Source: an uncultured Winogradskyella sp. (GTDB taxonomy: Bacteria; Bacteroidota; Bacteroidia; Flavobacteriales; Flavobacteriaceae). Taken from it: a stretch of 34,297 nucleotides of DNA. A program made the translations under genes and the position numbers. The notes below the pieces were generated by a model. That model was not told the DNA's origin. It searched no databases and was given only the letters and a program-made list of their open reading frames with translations. This document shows positions 22,302 through 30,465 of the stretch, piece after piece. How positions within the stretch are numbered: the first letter of the stretch is position 1; each line of letters starts with the position of its first letter. The stretch is from NCBI RefSeq assembly GCF_937958655.1, contig NZ_CALGNH010000019.1, positions 1-34,297 of the forward strand, in the 5' to 3' direction.

Positions 22302-23456
22302 CTAAGACAATATTTTTAAACTAATCTGAATTGTTGTTCCCTTATCAATCTCGGAGTTAAGGACCTTGATTTTCCCTTTATGGTAATCTTCGATAATACG
22401 CTTAGCTAGTGATAAGCCAAGTCCCCAACCACGCTTTTTAGTGGTATATCCAGGTTCGAAAATTTTATTAAATTCATTTTTTGCTAGCCCTTTTCCGGTA
22501 TCAGAAATATTAATAAACACTTGTTTATCTGTCTGCGAAAGTTTGAGCGTTAAGTGTCCTTTACCTTTCATCGCATCAATGGCATTCTTTACCAGATTTT
22601 CAATAGTCCAACTAAAAAGTTGTTCGTTTAAGTTCACCACGATTTTGGTATTAGGAAGCTCTATTTTAAAATCTATAAGTTTAGAGGATCTAGATTTTAA
22701 ATAATCGAATGACGATTTAGTAACATCTACAATGTCTAAGGTTTTTAAGGTTGGTGCAGAACCGATCTTGCTAAACCGTTCTGTAATTGTCTGGAGACGA
22801 TCAATATCTTTTTCAATTTCAAAGATATACTCAGGATTAACCTTTTCTGTCTTTAGTATTTCTGTCCAACCAACTAATGAGGATAATGGTGTGCCAATTT
22901 GGTGGGCTGTTTCCTTTGCCATACCTGTCCATAATTTGTTTTGCTCCGCGTTTTTTGAACTTTTGTAGAAAAAATAAACAACAGAACCAAATAAAACAAT
23001 TATTAATATAAGAGCTAGAGGATAGTATTTTAGTTTATTAATTAAAGGCGAATTGCCATAATAAAGTGTGGTTAAGACCTCACCATCAAATCTAACTTCA
23101 ATGGGCTTATTTTCGGTTTTAAATTTATTAATAAGTGTATTGATATAATCTGGGTCCTTAGCTTTTTCTTCATCGATATTTTTATGATCTATATCTCCTT
23201 CTTTACTAACTGTAATCATTGGTGTAGTTTTATTACTAGAGAGTATTTGTAAGGGCAAATCACTAATGTTTTCCGATAGGTTATCCGTGGTTCTTGCTTC
23301 TTTTTGGGCAGATGACCAATTTTTCATTTTATTACGTTCTTCTGCCTTAAAATTCTGAAAAAAAACATAGGTGTTCCAAAGTATTAATGAAATAATAATA
23401 AATGAAGATAATATTATAATCCAACGGAAGATATTCCGATTTAAAGTTAGGTTCAT
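22302..23456 (-). CDS. Membrane sensor histidine kinase, orphan
   Basis: A 384-residue HisKA/HATPase sensor kinase. Two membrane segments (about 12-33 and 146-163) bracket a periplasmic region of about 110 residues with no recognised sensor fold. The phosphoacceptor is H185 in ETAHQIGTPLSSL. The ATP-binding N box ENLVKNAIDA is at 286-295, G1 DTGKGL at 319-324 and G2 GWGLGLSLAKRI at 343-354. Every catalytic motif is present. No response regulator is adjacent on either side, so its partner is encoded elsewhere. The signal is unknown. Confidence 0.9.
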   Translation of the reverse strand: MNLTLNRNIFRWIIILSSFIIISLILWNTYVFFQNFKAEERNKMKNWSSAQKEARTTDNLSENISDLPLQILSSNKTTPMITVSKEGDIDHKNIDEEKAKDPDYINTLINKFKTENKPIEVRFDGEVLTTLYYGNSPLINKLKYYPLALILIIVLFGSVVYFFYKSSKNAEQNKLWTGMAKETAHQIGTPLSSLVGWTEILKTEKVNPEYIFEIEKDIDRLQTITERFSKIGSAPTLKTLDIVDVTKSSFDYLKSRSSKLIDFKIELPNTKIVVNLNEQLFSWTIENLVKNAIDAMKGKGHLTLKLSQTDKQVFINISDTGKGLAKNEFNKIFEPGYTTKKRGWGLGLSLAKRIIEDYHKGKIKVLNSEIDKGTTIQISLKILS

Positions 23457-23552
23457 TAGTTAGTGCAATTTCTTCTTAAATATAATCGAAAACTGTTAAT
23501 AATATTGTGTATTGGCATACGTAATTTACTTTCATTAGCAAATCAATATAAG

Positions 23553-23560
23553 TATCTTTG
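23553..23560 (+). promoter_or_regulatory. -7 promoter element for the flavin reductase gene
   Basis: TATCTTTG matches TAnnTTTG, 19 bases before the ATG at 23580. That predicts a very short leader, with no Shine-Dalgarno-like sequence. Confidence 0.5.
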
Positions 23561-23579
23561 TTGAAAATCAGTTGACTAC

Positions 23580-24449
23580 ATGGTTTCATTAGATCCTAAA
23601 GACCTTTCTACAGGTATATTGCATGGTTATTTACTTAGTGCGGTTGCGCCAAGGCCTATTGCTTTTGCAAGTACAATTGATACTGAGGGTAATCCAAATT
23701 TGTCACCATTTAGTTTCTTTAATGTCTTTAGTGCCAATCCGCCAGTATTAATATTTTCGCCAGCAAGACGTGTTAGAGATAATACTACAAAGCATACCTT
23801 AGAAAACGTAGAGGCTGTTAATGAGGTGGTTATAAATGTGGTTAATTATGAGATTGTTCACCAAATGTCTTTAAGTAGTACTGAATATCCAGAGGGTGTT
23901 AATGAGTTTGAAAAAGCAGGATTGACAATGCTGCCATCAGATATGGTAAAGCCATTTAGGGTGGCAGAATCCCCTGTACAGTTTGAGTGTACGGTTAATG
24001 ATATTATAAAGTTAGGTACAGAAGGAGGAGCAGGAAATTTAGTAATATGTGAGGTTGTAAAGCTACACATAGCAGAAGAGATTCTTAACGCAGATAACAC
24101 TATAAACCAAGAGGCTTTGGATTTGGTAGGAAGAGCTGGTGGAAGCTACTACAGTAGAGCAAAACGTGGATTTTTTGAAATTCCGAAACCACTGCGCACT
24201 ATGGGAATTGGTGTAGATGCATTGCCGGAGCATGTAAAAAACAGTATGATTTTAACTGGTAATAACTTAGGTATGCTTGCTAATGTAGATGCATTGCCAA
24301 ATAAACAAGAAGTGAATACGTTTGTTAAGGATATTAGTAAACGTTATCCCGAAATTAAAACAGCATCGCATAGGCAAAAACATAAATTAGCTCAAAATTA
24401 TTTGAGCTACGGAGATGTAGAAAGTGCATGGAAGTTATTACTTTCGTAA
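23580..24449 (+). CDS. Flavin reductase-like FMN-binding split-barrel protein
   Basis: A 289-residue protein. The first 190 residues form the FMN-binding split barrel (SAVAPRPIAFASTID, NLSPFSFFNVFSANPP, VVINVVNYEIVHQM, FECTVNDIIKLG). The extra C-terminal part of about 100 residues (GSYYSRAKRGFFEIPKP onward) is typical of a flavobacterial and proteobacterial subgroup. It probably reduces or binds FMN/FAD with NAD(P)H, but split-barrel proteins include other oxidoreductases and the substrate is not readable. It lies 43 bases before the DUF3127 gene, so they may be co-transcribed. Confidence 0.85.
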   Translation: MVSLDPKDLSTGILHGYLLSAVAPRPIAFASTIDTEGNPNLSPFSFFNVFSANPPVLIFSPARRVRDNTTKHTLENVEAVNEVVINVVNYEIVHQMSLSSTEYPEGVNEFEKAGLTMLPSDMVKPFRVAESPVQFECTVNDIIKLGTEGGAGNLVICEVVKLHIAEEILNADNTINQEALDLVGRAGGSYYSRAKRGFFEIPKPLRTMGIGVDALPEHVKNSMILTGNNLGMLANVDALPNKQEVNTFVKDISKRYPEIKTASHRQKHKLAQNYLSYGDVESAWKLLLS

Positions 24450-24492
24450 ACCTAAAACAATTGAATATTAAATTATAGATTAAGCAAAAAAA

Positions 24493-24870
24493 ATGGAAGT
24501 ACAAGGACGTATAAAGATGATTGGTGAGACACAGACCTTTGGAAGTAACGGATTTAGAAAGCGCGAGGTAGTGGTTACAACTGAGGAGCAATATCCGCAA
24601 CATCTTATGGTAGAGTTTATTCAAGATAAAACCGATTTATTAAACAACTACCAAGTAGGACAACAGGTAAAAGTTAGTATTAACTTAAGAGGTAGAGAGT
24701 GGGTAAATCCACAAGGTGAAACAAAATATTTTAATTCTATTCAGGGTTGGAGAATTGAAGCCTTACAACAAGAAGCACCTACAGGAGATATGCCACCTGT
24801 ACCACCTACAGAAGCTTTTGAGCCTGTTACAGATTTAAAAGAAGAAGATCATGACGATTTACCGTTTTAA
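24493..24870 (+). CDS. DUF3127 family protein with SSB-like acidic tail
   Basis: A 125-residue protein. Residues 1-95 match DUF3127 as found throughout Bacteroidota (GRIKMIGETQTFGSNGFRKRE, INLRGREWVNPQGETKYFNS); the pattern of strands looks like an OB fold. The linker is Pro-rich (MPPVPPTEAF), and the last nine residues are EEDHDDLPF. That closely resembles the C-terminal tip of single-stranded DNA-binding protein, which ends in acidic residues then Pro-Phe and recruits repair proteins. A nucleic-acid or SSB-partner role is therefore suggested, but not shown. Confidence 0.85.
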   Translation: MEVQGRIKMIGETQTFGSNGFRKREVVVTTEEQYPQHLMVEFIQDKTDLLNNYQVGQQVKVSINLRGREWVNPQGETKYFNSIQGWRIEALQQEAPTGDMPPVPPTEAFEPVTDLKEEDHDDLPF

Positions 24871-24912
24871 TTAAAGCGGTAAAACGAAAAAATGAAGCTG
24901 TCTAAAAAATAT

Positions 24913-24956
24913 AAAAACCTATGATTCTTTATAACTTTAAGAACTTAGGTTTTTTT
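24913..24956 (+). terminator. Intrinsic terminator after the DUF3127 gene
   Basis: AAAAACCTA and TAGGTTTTTTT form the base, extended by ATTCTT with AAGAAC, and the 3' side ends in seven T. It is 43 bases after the stop. Confidence 0.7.
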
Positions 24957-25010
24957 AGTGTTTTAGGATAGATAAAAAAATAATGACTTTTTAGATAGTC
25001 TTTTTTGTTT

Positions 25011-25093
25011 AAAAAAAAGTCTCGGTGGTTAGCCGAGACTTAGTATTGTGGTTTTAGGTTTAGACCTTTAAAAACAAACTTAAAAAAAGCAAT
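25011..25093 (-). ncRNA. Candidate small RNA on the minus strand
   Basis: The minus strand ends in a perfect 9-bp hairpin (AAGTCTCGG and CCGAGACTT) followed by eight T, a textbook terminator, yet no leftward gene lies upstream within reach. An exact TAACTTTG -7 element lies just before the proposed start. The product would be about 83 bases. The first part is A/T-rich, with no open reading frame of note. I infer this from promoter and terminator only. Confidence 0.4.
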
Positions 25094-25099
25094 GATGAA

Positions 25100-25107
25100 C
25101 AAAGTTA
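25100..25107 (-). promoter_or_regulatory. -7 promoter element for the candidate small RNA
   Basis: On the minus strand this reads TAACTTTG, an exact TAnnTTTG match. TTCG lies 17 bases upstream of it as a poor -33 element. Confidence 0.35.
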
Positions 25108-25212
25108 TACTTAAAGGTCAGTAACGAAGATCGTTAATATTACTCTATTATCAAAACTAAACACTGTTTTTAACTGTTAAAACGTAAATAAACCTAAGAA
25201 AAAGATCCTTCT

Positions 25213-25836
25213 GTGCACTTTTTAAACCAAAAAATAGAATTCCCAGAGGTATCCCTAGCTACGGCAGACGGTCTTTTGGCTATAGGTGGAGATCTATCTG
25301 TTGAGCGTTTGTTGCATGCCTATGCTAATGGAATTTTTCCGTGGTTTGAGGACGAAGAACCAATACTATGGTGGTCTCCAGACCCTAGGTTTGTACTATT
25401 TCCTAAGGATTTAAAAGTGTCTAAAAGTACTAAACAAGTTTTAAATAGTCAAAAATTTAAAGTCACCACAAATAAGAATTTTAGGGCTGTAATAGAACAG
25501 TGTGCAAAAATAAAACGAGACGGACAACTAGGGACTTGGATAACTAATGATATGGTAGAGTCTTATGTAAAATTACACGAGTATGGTTATGCTATTTCTG
25601 TAGAGGTTTGGCAAGATAAAGAACTTGTAGGTGGGCTCTATGGAATAGATTTGGGTAAAAAATTATTTTGTGGAGAAAGTATGTTTTCAAAAGTGAGTAA
25701 TGCAAGTAAAGTTGGCTTTATAACCTTTATTCAAAACTCAGATTATAAATTAATAGACTGTCAGTTACACACTAATTATTTAGAGAGTTTGGGTGCAACA
25801 TATATATCGCGTAAAGCGTTTTTAAAATATTTATAG
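25213..25836 (+). CDS. aat: Leucyl/phenylalanyl-tRNA--protein transferase
   Basis: Adds Leu or Phe to the N-terminus of proteins carrying Lys or Arg, marking them for ClpAP-type degradation. It is 207 residues. The family blocks YANGIFPWF (38-46), [12 protein letters not shown] (53-64), [16 protein letters not shown] and [20 protein letters not shown] (139-158) are complete. The start is GTG at 25213, giving [11 protein letters not shown]. It is convergent to tag and separated from it by 40 bases. No clear promoter element was found. Confidence 0.95.
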   Translation: MHFLNQKIEFPEVSLATADGLLAIGGDLSVERLLHAYANGIFPWFEDEEPILWWSPDPRFVLFPKDLKVSKSTKQVLNSQKFKVTTNKNFRAVIEQCAKIKRDGQLGTWITNDMVESYVKLHEYGYAISVEVWQDKELVGGLYGIDLGKKLFCGESMFSKVSNASKVGFITFIQNSDYKLIDCQLHTNYLESLGATYISRKAFLKYL

Positions 25837-25876
25837 AGATTCTATTTTTTTGTGATGTAGACGTTGCACTTCAGTT

Positions 25877-26449
25877 TTAAACCTCATTATATCTAAAACA
25901 AGATGTTTCGTGGTCATTAACCATACCTGTTGCTTGCATATGAGCATAAATCACCGTTGTTCCTACAAACTTAAAGCCACGAGCTTTTAAATCTTTACTA
26001 ATAAGGTCGCTTAGTTTTGTGTTGGCAGGCGCATCTTTATAATTTTTAAACGTGTTGATAATAGGTTTATCATCTACAAATCTCCAAATATATTTTGAAA
26101 ATGATCCAAACTCTTCTTGTATCTTTATAAAAGCCTGCGCATTGGTTACAGTAGCGTTTATCTTTAATTTGTTTCGTATAATACCTGCGTTGTTAAGAAG
26201 TGCATTAATTTTAGATTCGTTGTATGTTGCTATTTTTTGGTAGTTAAAATTATCAAACGCTATTCTAAAGTTTTCGCGCTTTCGCAGAACAGTTATCCAA
26301 CTTAAACCAGCCTGAAACGTCTCTAGCATTAAAAACTCAAAAAGTGTGGCGTCATCATAAACGGGAACTCCCCATTCCTCATCATGATAGGCTTCGTACA
26401 GCGGATCACCAACACACCAACCGCATCTAGGTTTAAAGTTAGTTTTCAT
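25877..26449 (-). CDS. tag: DNA-3-methyladenine glycosylase I
   Basis: Removes 3-methyladenine from alkylated DNA, the first step of base-excision repair. It is 190 residues. RCGWC at 8-12 (C9), YHDEEWG at 21-27 (H22), and H180 and C184 in NDHETSCFRY are the four expected zinc ligands. LETFQAGLSWITVLRKR (42-58) forms part of the active-site pocket. The start overlaps the stop of the small membrane protein upstream by 11 bases, so they are probably co-transcribed. Confidence 0.95.
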   Translation of the reverse strand: MKTNFKPRCGWCVGDPLYEAYHDEEWGVPVYDDATLFEFLMLETFQAGLSWITVLRKRENFRIAFDNFNYQKIATYNESKINALLNNAGIIRNKLKINATVTNAQAFIKIQEEFGSFSKYIWRFVDDKPIINTFKNYKDAPANTKLSDLISKDLKARGFKFVGTTVIYAHMQATGMVNDHETSCFRYNEV

Positions 26450-26699
26450 AGTGTGATAACTTTGTTTTAAGCTTTGCTATTTCAATAGTTTTTTCTTTTA
26501 CGGTTAATCTAAGTTCAATGAGATAGACTATCATGTATAAAACAACAGCTAGATTTCTGAAGTCTTTTAGTGAATCTGTTGCAATTAAATTTACGTTTTC
26601 AAACCAATTAAATTGATGGCTTAAAAAGGTAAAAGCCCATAATAATATTGCGATTGTTTTTAAATAAGAAAGTATAGAAATCCATTTTTTAGTCGTCAT
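26439..26699 (-). CDS. Small two-helix membrane protein
   Basis: An 86-residue protein with two hydrophobic segments (about residues 11-27 and 48-64) and a charged C-terminal helix (EKTIEIAKLKTKLSHYEN). No family recognised. It overlaps tag by 11 bases on the same strand, so expression is probably shared. There are no Cys or His clusters and no lipobox. Confidence 0.65.
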   Translation of the reverse strand: MTTKKWISILSYLKTIAILLWAFTFLSHQFNWFENVNLIATDSLKDFRNLAVVLYMIVYLIELRLTVKEKTIEIAKLKTKLSHYEN

Positions 26700-26740
26700 T
26701 GCTGTAAGTTTTTAAAAATTACACTACTAAGTTAACAATT

Positions 26741-26757
26741 GTCATATAAATTATGAC
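26741..26757. promoter_or_regulatory. Inverted repeat, possible operator
   Basis: GTCATA and TATGAC are perfect inverted arms with a 5-base spacer, 11 bases before the -7 element of the thioredoxin-fold gene. The position would suit a repressor or activator. Confidence 0.35.
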
Positions 26758-26767
26758 GACTAAATTT

Positions 26768-26775
26768 TAAGTTTG
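26768..26775 (+). promoter_or_regulatory. -7 promoter element for the thioredoxin-fold gene
   Basis: TAAGTTTG matches TAnnTTTG, 25 bases before the ATG at 26801. Confidence 0.5.
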
Positions 26776-26800
26776 TAAAACAGACAAAATATAACCAACA

Positions 26801-27397
26801 ATGATAAATACTATTATTTCCGAAAGCCTTAAAAAGGCAACATCATATAAAGACTATAGAGATGCAGTATCTCAGCTAGTAGACCAACAATCTACGACAG
26901 GTAATGAAAAAACGGAAGCATTAGTTAACTATACTGTGCTAAATGATAGACGCATGAAGCGTTGGGATAAAACGGTTAAAGTGTCTGATGAGGCAAAGGT
27001 GAAAATTGAAAATTTTAAAGGTAACCATACGTGGTTAGTATTAACCGAAAGCTGGTGTGGTGATGCAGCTCATATAATGCCAGTAATTAATAAAGTGGCA
27101 TCGCTTAACCCTAATATAGAATATAAAGTTGTTTTAAGGGATGAAAATGAAGACTTAATAAATCAGTTTTTAACTAATGGAGGTAAGGCTATACCAAAAC
27201 TAATTGCTATTGATAATGACACTAAAGCGGTAATGCATACATTTGGTCCAAGACCTAGTGTTGCTACTCAAATGGTAAATGATTATAAAGCCAAGCATGG
27301 TCAACTAACACCAGAGTTTAAAGAAGACTTACAACGTTGGTATAATAAAGATAAAGGGCAATCTTCTATTGCGGATTTATTGGAGCTACTAGCTTAA
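26801..27397 (+). CDS. Thioredoxin-fold protein with a single active-site Cys
   Basis: A 198-residue cytoplasmic protein. After a helical N-terminus of about 75 residues comes a thioredoxin-like core: WLVLTESWCGDAAHIMPVINK (the motif is W85-C86-G87-D88-A89) and a cis-Pro motif KAIPKLI near 129-135. The second Cys of the usual CGPC is Ala, so it cannot form an intramolecular disulfide; the mechanism would be monothiol, as in bacilliredoxins, or structural. HTFGPRPSVATQMVNDYK is conserved in relatives of this group. The 3' end shares TTAA with the convergent TonB-like gene. Confidence 0.8.
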   Translation: MINTIISESLKKATSYKDYRDAVSQLVDQQSTTGNEKTEALVNYTVLNDRRMKRWDKTVKVSDEAKVKIENFKGNHTWLVLTESWCGDAAHIMPVINKVASLNPNIEYKVVLRDENEDLINQFLTNGGKAIPKLIAIDNDTKAVMHTFGPRPSVATQMVNDYKAKHGQLTPEFKEDLQRWYNKDKGQSSIADLLELLA

Positions 27398-28131
27398 CGT
27401 TTGCCTCTAAATATAAAGGTAATAGTTCCTATTTGAGAGGTTTTAGAAGACGGGTTAAATTGTACGGCTTTAGCGTACTCTAATGCACGATTTATTAAAC
27501 ATACATTTTTAGAATTCGAAGAATTATTAATAGAGGCATCAGTAACTTTTCCTTTACTATTTACAGTTATGCTTACCACTATTTTTCCGCCATTTTCGCA
27601 CAAATATCTAGGGATGTCATAGGCTTCCATAATTCTACCTTTTAGAGAATACGTTAATGTGCTTTTGGTTTTTGCGTGCTGGTCAGCAATTTTTTTATTC
27701 TCTAAACGCTTATTTAGTTGTTCTTTTAGCTTTTTATACGATTCAGATTCATTGGCGTTTAGAGCATAGGCGTTAGTGTTAGTGTAGGATTTGTTTATAC
27801 TATAGTCTTCTGATAGATCGCTAGTTTTAGACGCTTCAATGCTTTTTGTGGTACGTTCAAAATCATTAGCACTTATGGTTTTAAAATTGCGCAACATGTC
27901 TTTGTAATCTTGGTCTTCATTAAATACTTTATCAGAAGTTGCGCCAGTTAGCGTTTCAGTGTCTTGCAGGGTTTCCTCTGGTGATTTTTCAGGCTCAGGT
28001 TCTAATTCGTAATAACTTTCTGTGATTAAATCTCCTTGTTGTTTTAAGTGAATGCTAAACAACGCTAATACTAAAGTACTAGCCAATAAAAATGTAATAA
28101 TAGCTGCTTTATGTTGCTCAATAAATTTCAA
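27394..28131 (-). CDS. TonB-like energy transducer protein
   Basis: A 245-residue inner-membrane protein. One N-terminal membrane anchor (about 10-27) is followed by a Pro/Glu-rich stretch (YYELEPEPEKSPEETL) and a helical part (about 125-160). The last 80 residues are a TonB C-terminal domain (GGKIVVSITVNSKGKVTDASI, then NRALEYAKAVQFNPSS and GTITFIFRG). It could transmit proton-motive force to receptors like the one at 18032, but no exbB/exbD lies beside it, and TonB-C domains also occur in other scaffold proteins. Two Cys in the C-terminal domain (YLCENG and NVCLI) could pair. Confidence 0.8.
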   Translation of the reverse strand: MKFIEQHKAAIITFLLASTLVLALFSIHLKQQGDLITESYYELEPEPEKSPEETLQDTETLTGATSDKVFNEDQDYKDMLRNFKTISANDFERTTKSIEASKTSDLSEDYSINKSYTNTNAYALNANESESYKKLKEQLNKRLENKKIADQHAKTKSTLTYSLKGRIMEAYDIPRYLCENGGKIVVSITVNSKGKVTDASINNSSNSKNVCLINRALEYAKAVQFNPSSKTSQIGTITFIFRGKR

Positions 28132-28218
28132 AAAAACGGTGTTTTAGTGTAAAAGATATACGTATATAATAATGAAAAAGATTAAAATACTGTATTAAAC
28201 TGTTGTTAAACTGTTATT

Positions 28219-28944
28219 CTACGGGAGGTTAGCAATAAATAGTTCTGGTGTTAGTGCATTTTCAACTTTAAAATCACCAATCCGTGTACGTCTCAATACG
28301 CTTAAATGTGCACCAGAATTTAAGGCTTTGCCAAAGTCGTAAGCTAAAGATCTAATATAAGTGCCTTTGCTACAAACAACTCTAAAGTTTAAGGCTAAAC
28401 TATTGTTAAGGTTGTCGTTTTTATCAGTTTTTAAAGAGGTGATTTTAGTAATCTCAAATGCGGTGATTTCTACTAGTCGAGATTTTATTTCAACATCTTC
28501 TCCGGCTCTAGCAAATTCATACAAGCGTTTACCCTCTTTTTTTATAGCGGAAAATACTGGTGGATATTGTTCAATTTTACCTATGAATTTATGTGTAGTT
28601 TTATAAATGAGATCTTCGGTAATATGAGCGGTTGCAAATGTGGCATCAATTTCAGTTTCTAAATCATAAGATGGAGTTGTACTGCCTAAAATAAAGGTGC
28701 CTGTATATTCCTTTTCCTGACCTTGAAAAGTGCTAATCTGCTTCGTCATTTTACCAGTACAAATAACTAATAAGCCTGTGGCTAAAGGGTCTAAAGTGCC
28801 AGCATGACCCACCTTTATTTTTTTAATATTAAAGGCTTGTTTTATAGACCATCGCAATTTATTTACCGCTTGAAAAGATGTCCAAGTTAAAGGTTTATCT
28901 ATAAGCAGGACTTGTCCATTCTTAAAGTCGTCTAAAGTCTGCAT
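28219..28944 (-). CDS. truB: tRNA pseudouridine(55) synthase
   Basis: Makes pseudouridine at position 55 in the T loop of tRNAs. It is 241 residues, the short bacterial type without a C-terminal PUA extension. The catalytic block GHAGTLDPLATG is at 46-57 with D52 as the nucleophile. VFSAIKKEGKRLYEFAR and VVCSKGTYIRSLAYDFG follow at the expected spacing. The ATG shares one base with the stop of uppP (TAATG), so the genes are coupled. Confidence 0.96.
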   Translation of the reverse strand: MQTLDDFKNGQVLLIDKPLTWTSFQAVNKLRWSIKQAFNIKKIKVGHAGTLDPLATGLLVICTGKMTKQISTFQGQEKEYTGTFILGSTTPSYDLETEIDATFATAHITEDLIYKTTHKFIGKIEQYPPVFSAIKKEGKRLYEFARAGEDVEIKSRLVEITAFEITKITSLKTDKNDNLNNSLALNFRVVCSKGTYIRSLAYDFGKALNSGAHLSVLRRTRIGDFKVENALTPELFIANLP

Positions 28945-29735
28945 TACAAAAGTGTCCAGATTATGGCTGTAATTCCAACAATGATGCAGTAAAGCGCAAA
29001 ATAGGTGAGTTTACTTTGTTTAACAATGGCTATCATCCATTTACAAGCAAATATACCTGCAATAAATGCGGCTATAAAGCCAACACCTAAAATGGTGAAA
29101 TTTGAACTTTCATAATCAATATCACCACTTAAAACATCTTTTGCAATTTTTCCGAAAATTAGTGGTACAACCATTAAAAAAGAAAATCGAGCCGCCTTGG
29201 TTTTATCATTACCTAAAAGTACAGAGGTAGAAATTGTTGCACCAGAACGTGATATGCCTGGTAGCATTGCTATGGCTTGCGATATGCCAATAATAAAGGC
29301 ATTGCTAAAGCTTACATTTTTTTGAGTGTCTTTTGCTCTGTCTGCTAAAAAAAGAAGAATCGCAGTAACGATAAGCATGCATCCTACAAGCATTATGTTT
29401 CCGCCAAAAAGTTGTTCTAATTGCTTTTCAAAAAAGAGCCCTACAATAACGGCAGGTAACATAGAAAGCACAATTTTACTTAGAAATTGTAAATCTTCAT
29501 TCCATTCAAATTTTAAAATACCTTTTAAAATACTCCATATATCTTTTCTAAAGATAACGATAGTACTCAGAGCGGTGGCAAAATGAAGTACTACGGTAAA
29601 TAGCAAACTCTCTTTTGGGAGCGAGTTATCACCAAGTATGGCTTTTCCAAGTTCTAAATGACCACTAGATGATACAGGTAAAAACTCGGTGAGACCTTGT
29701 ATTATTCCTAAAATAACCGCGTCGAGTATATCCAT
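28944..29735 (-). CDS. uppP: Undecaprenyl-diphosphatase
   Basis: Recycles undecaprenyl pyrophosphate to the monophosphate carrier for cell-wall synthesis, in the inner membrane. It is 263 residues with about eight membrane segments. Motif 1 QGLTEFLPVSSSGHL (13-27) and motif 2 PGISRSGAT (159-167) supply the catalytic Glu, Ser and Arg. It carries the BacA-type motifs, not those of PAP2 phosphatases. It lies between the DUF3098 gene and truB in the leftward envelope cluster. Confidence 0.96.
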   Translation of the reverse strand: MDILDAVILGIIQGLTEFLPVSSSGHLELGKAILGDNSLPKESLLFTVVLHFATALSTIVIFRKDIWSILKGILKFEWNEDLQFLSKIVLSMLPAVIVGLFFEKQLEQLFGGNIMLVGCMLIVTAILLFLADRAKDTQKNVSFSNAFIIGISQAIAMLPGISRSGATISTSVLLGNDKTKAARFSFLMVVPLIFGKIAKDVLSGDIDYESSNFTILGVGFIAAFIAGIFACKWMIAIVKQSKLTYFALYCIIVGITAIIWTLL

Positions 29736-29783
29736 AAAAAATACTAGAGTTATATGTAAAATTTAATAATTAATGTGCTGATG

Positions 29784-30053
29784 TTAAACCTTAGGGTTCT
29801 TTCCTTTTGATGGATTAAGTAGAATAGCATATACTTGAAAACCAAATCCTATTAGAACCAAAGTTGGAGCTAATCTAATACGTCTCCAACTAAAAACATC
29901 AGGATTCCAAATATTAGGATCATCACTGCCGCCACCAGACATTAAAATAAAACCAATGACAATTGAAGCTAAACCAATAAGCATAAACTTATAATTTTTC
30001 TTACCGAATATAAATTCGGACTTAGATTGTTCCTTACGTTTTTTCTCTCCCAA
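29784..30053 (-). CDS. DUF3098 family small membrane protein
   Basis: An 89-residue protein with two membrane segments (about 24-39 and 63-80). FIFGKKNYKFMLIGLASIVIGF and the short Gly-Ser loop SGGGSDDPNIWNPDVFSWRRI are typical of DUF3098 from Bacteroidota, where it often sits between ftsX and uppP. Its role is unknown, and the context suggests division or envelope work. It is 48 bases before uppP and 5 bases after the upstream gene. Confidence 0.85.
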   Translation of the reverse strand: MGEKKRKEQSKSEFIFGKKNYKFMLIGLASIVIGFILMSGGGSDDPNIWNPDVFSWRRIRLAPTLVLIGFGFQVYAILLNPSKGKNPKV

Positions 30054-30058
30054 CGTTT

Positions 30059-30418
30059 CTAATTTTTGAATTCTGTAAAAATAATTTCGTCATCCAGAGC
30101 CATTTGCGAAATATGCTCTGATGTAATACCACCCATAATATTGGCTAAGTGCAAAGTAACGGTTTTATTTAAAACTTTTCTCTTAAGAGCTTCTAAATTT
30201 AAGCCTTGCTCCAAACCTCTGTTAATATAGTAGAAGTCCGTTCCATCGTCATGAAAAATAATATCAAAGCTTGTACCCTCAGTAATTTTGGTAATTCTTA
30301 CATCAATAATCGTACAATCTTCGGGCTGTACATTTTGAATAATGCAAGACTTTAATGCTAAAACACAACCGATAACTAAAGCAAATCCAAGAACGGTATA
30401 AATGATACTCTTTTTCAA
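30059..30418 (-). CDS. Small exported protein of unknown function
   Basis: A 119-residue protein with an N-terminal hydrophobic segment (about 5-23) that includes VIGC, a possible lipobox, and a later Cys at KSC. The mature part is acidic (EGTSFDIIFHDDGTDFYYINRGLEQGL) with no motif I know. It sits between ftsX and the DUF3098 gene, a place where many flavobacteria have no gene. The 5-base gap to DUF3098 suggests co-expression with the envelope operon. Confidence 0.65.
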   Translation of the reverse strand: MKKSIIYTVLGFALVIGCVLALKSCIIQNVQPEDCTIIDVRITKITEGTSFDIIFHDDGTDFYYINRGLEQGLNLEALKRKVLNKTVTLHLANIMGGITSEHISQMALDDEIIFTEFKN

Positions 30419-30465
30419 GATTTTTGGTTTGATTTGATTAACGTATTATTTAAAAATTTGTTTTA

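Larger units (their letters stand above)
24871..25212. other. 342-base gene-free region
   Basis: It holds the terminator of the DUF3127 gene (24913-24956), a weak GACT/AGTC hairpin with T run (about 24983-25006), a minus-strand terminator (25017-25041) with a possible small RNA, and a GACCTTTAA/TTAAAGGTC pair (25063-25119). From 25120 to the aat start I see only AT-rich sequence and no clear promoter. Confidence 0.6.

Noticed and set aside
25017-25041. Terminator for aat or tag
   Set aside because: aat is transcribed away from it and tag ends more than 800 bases to the right with aat between them, so neither needs this hairpin.
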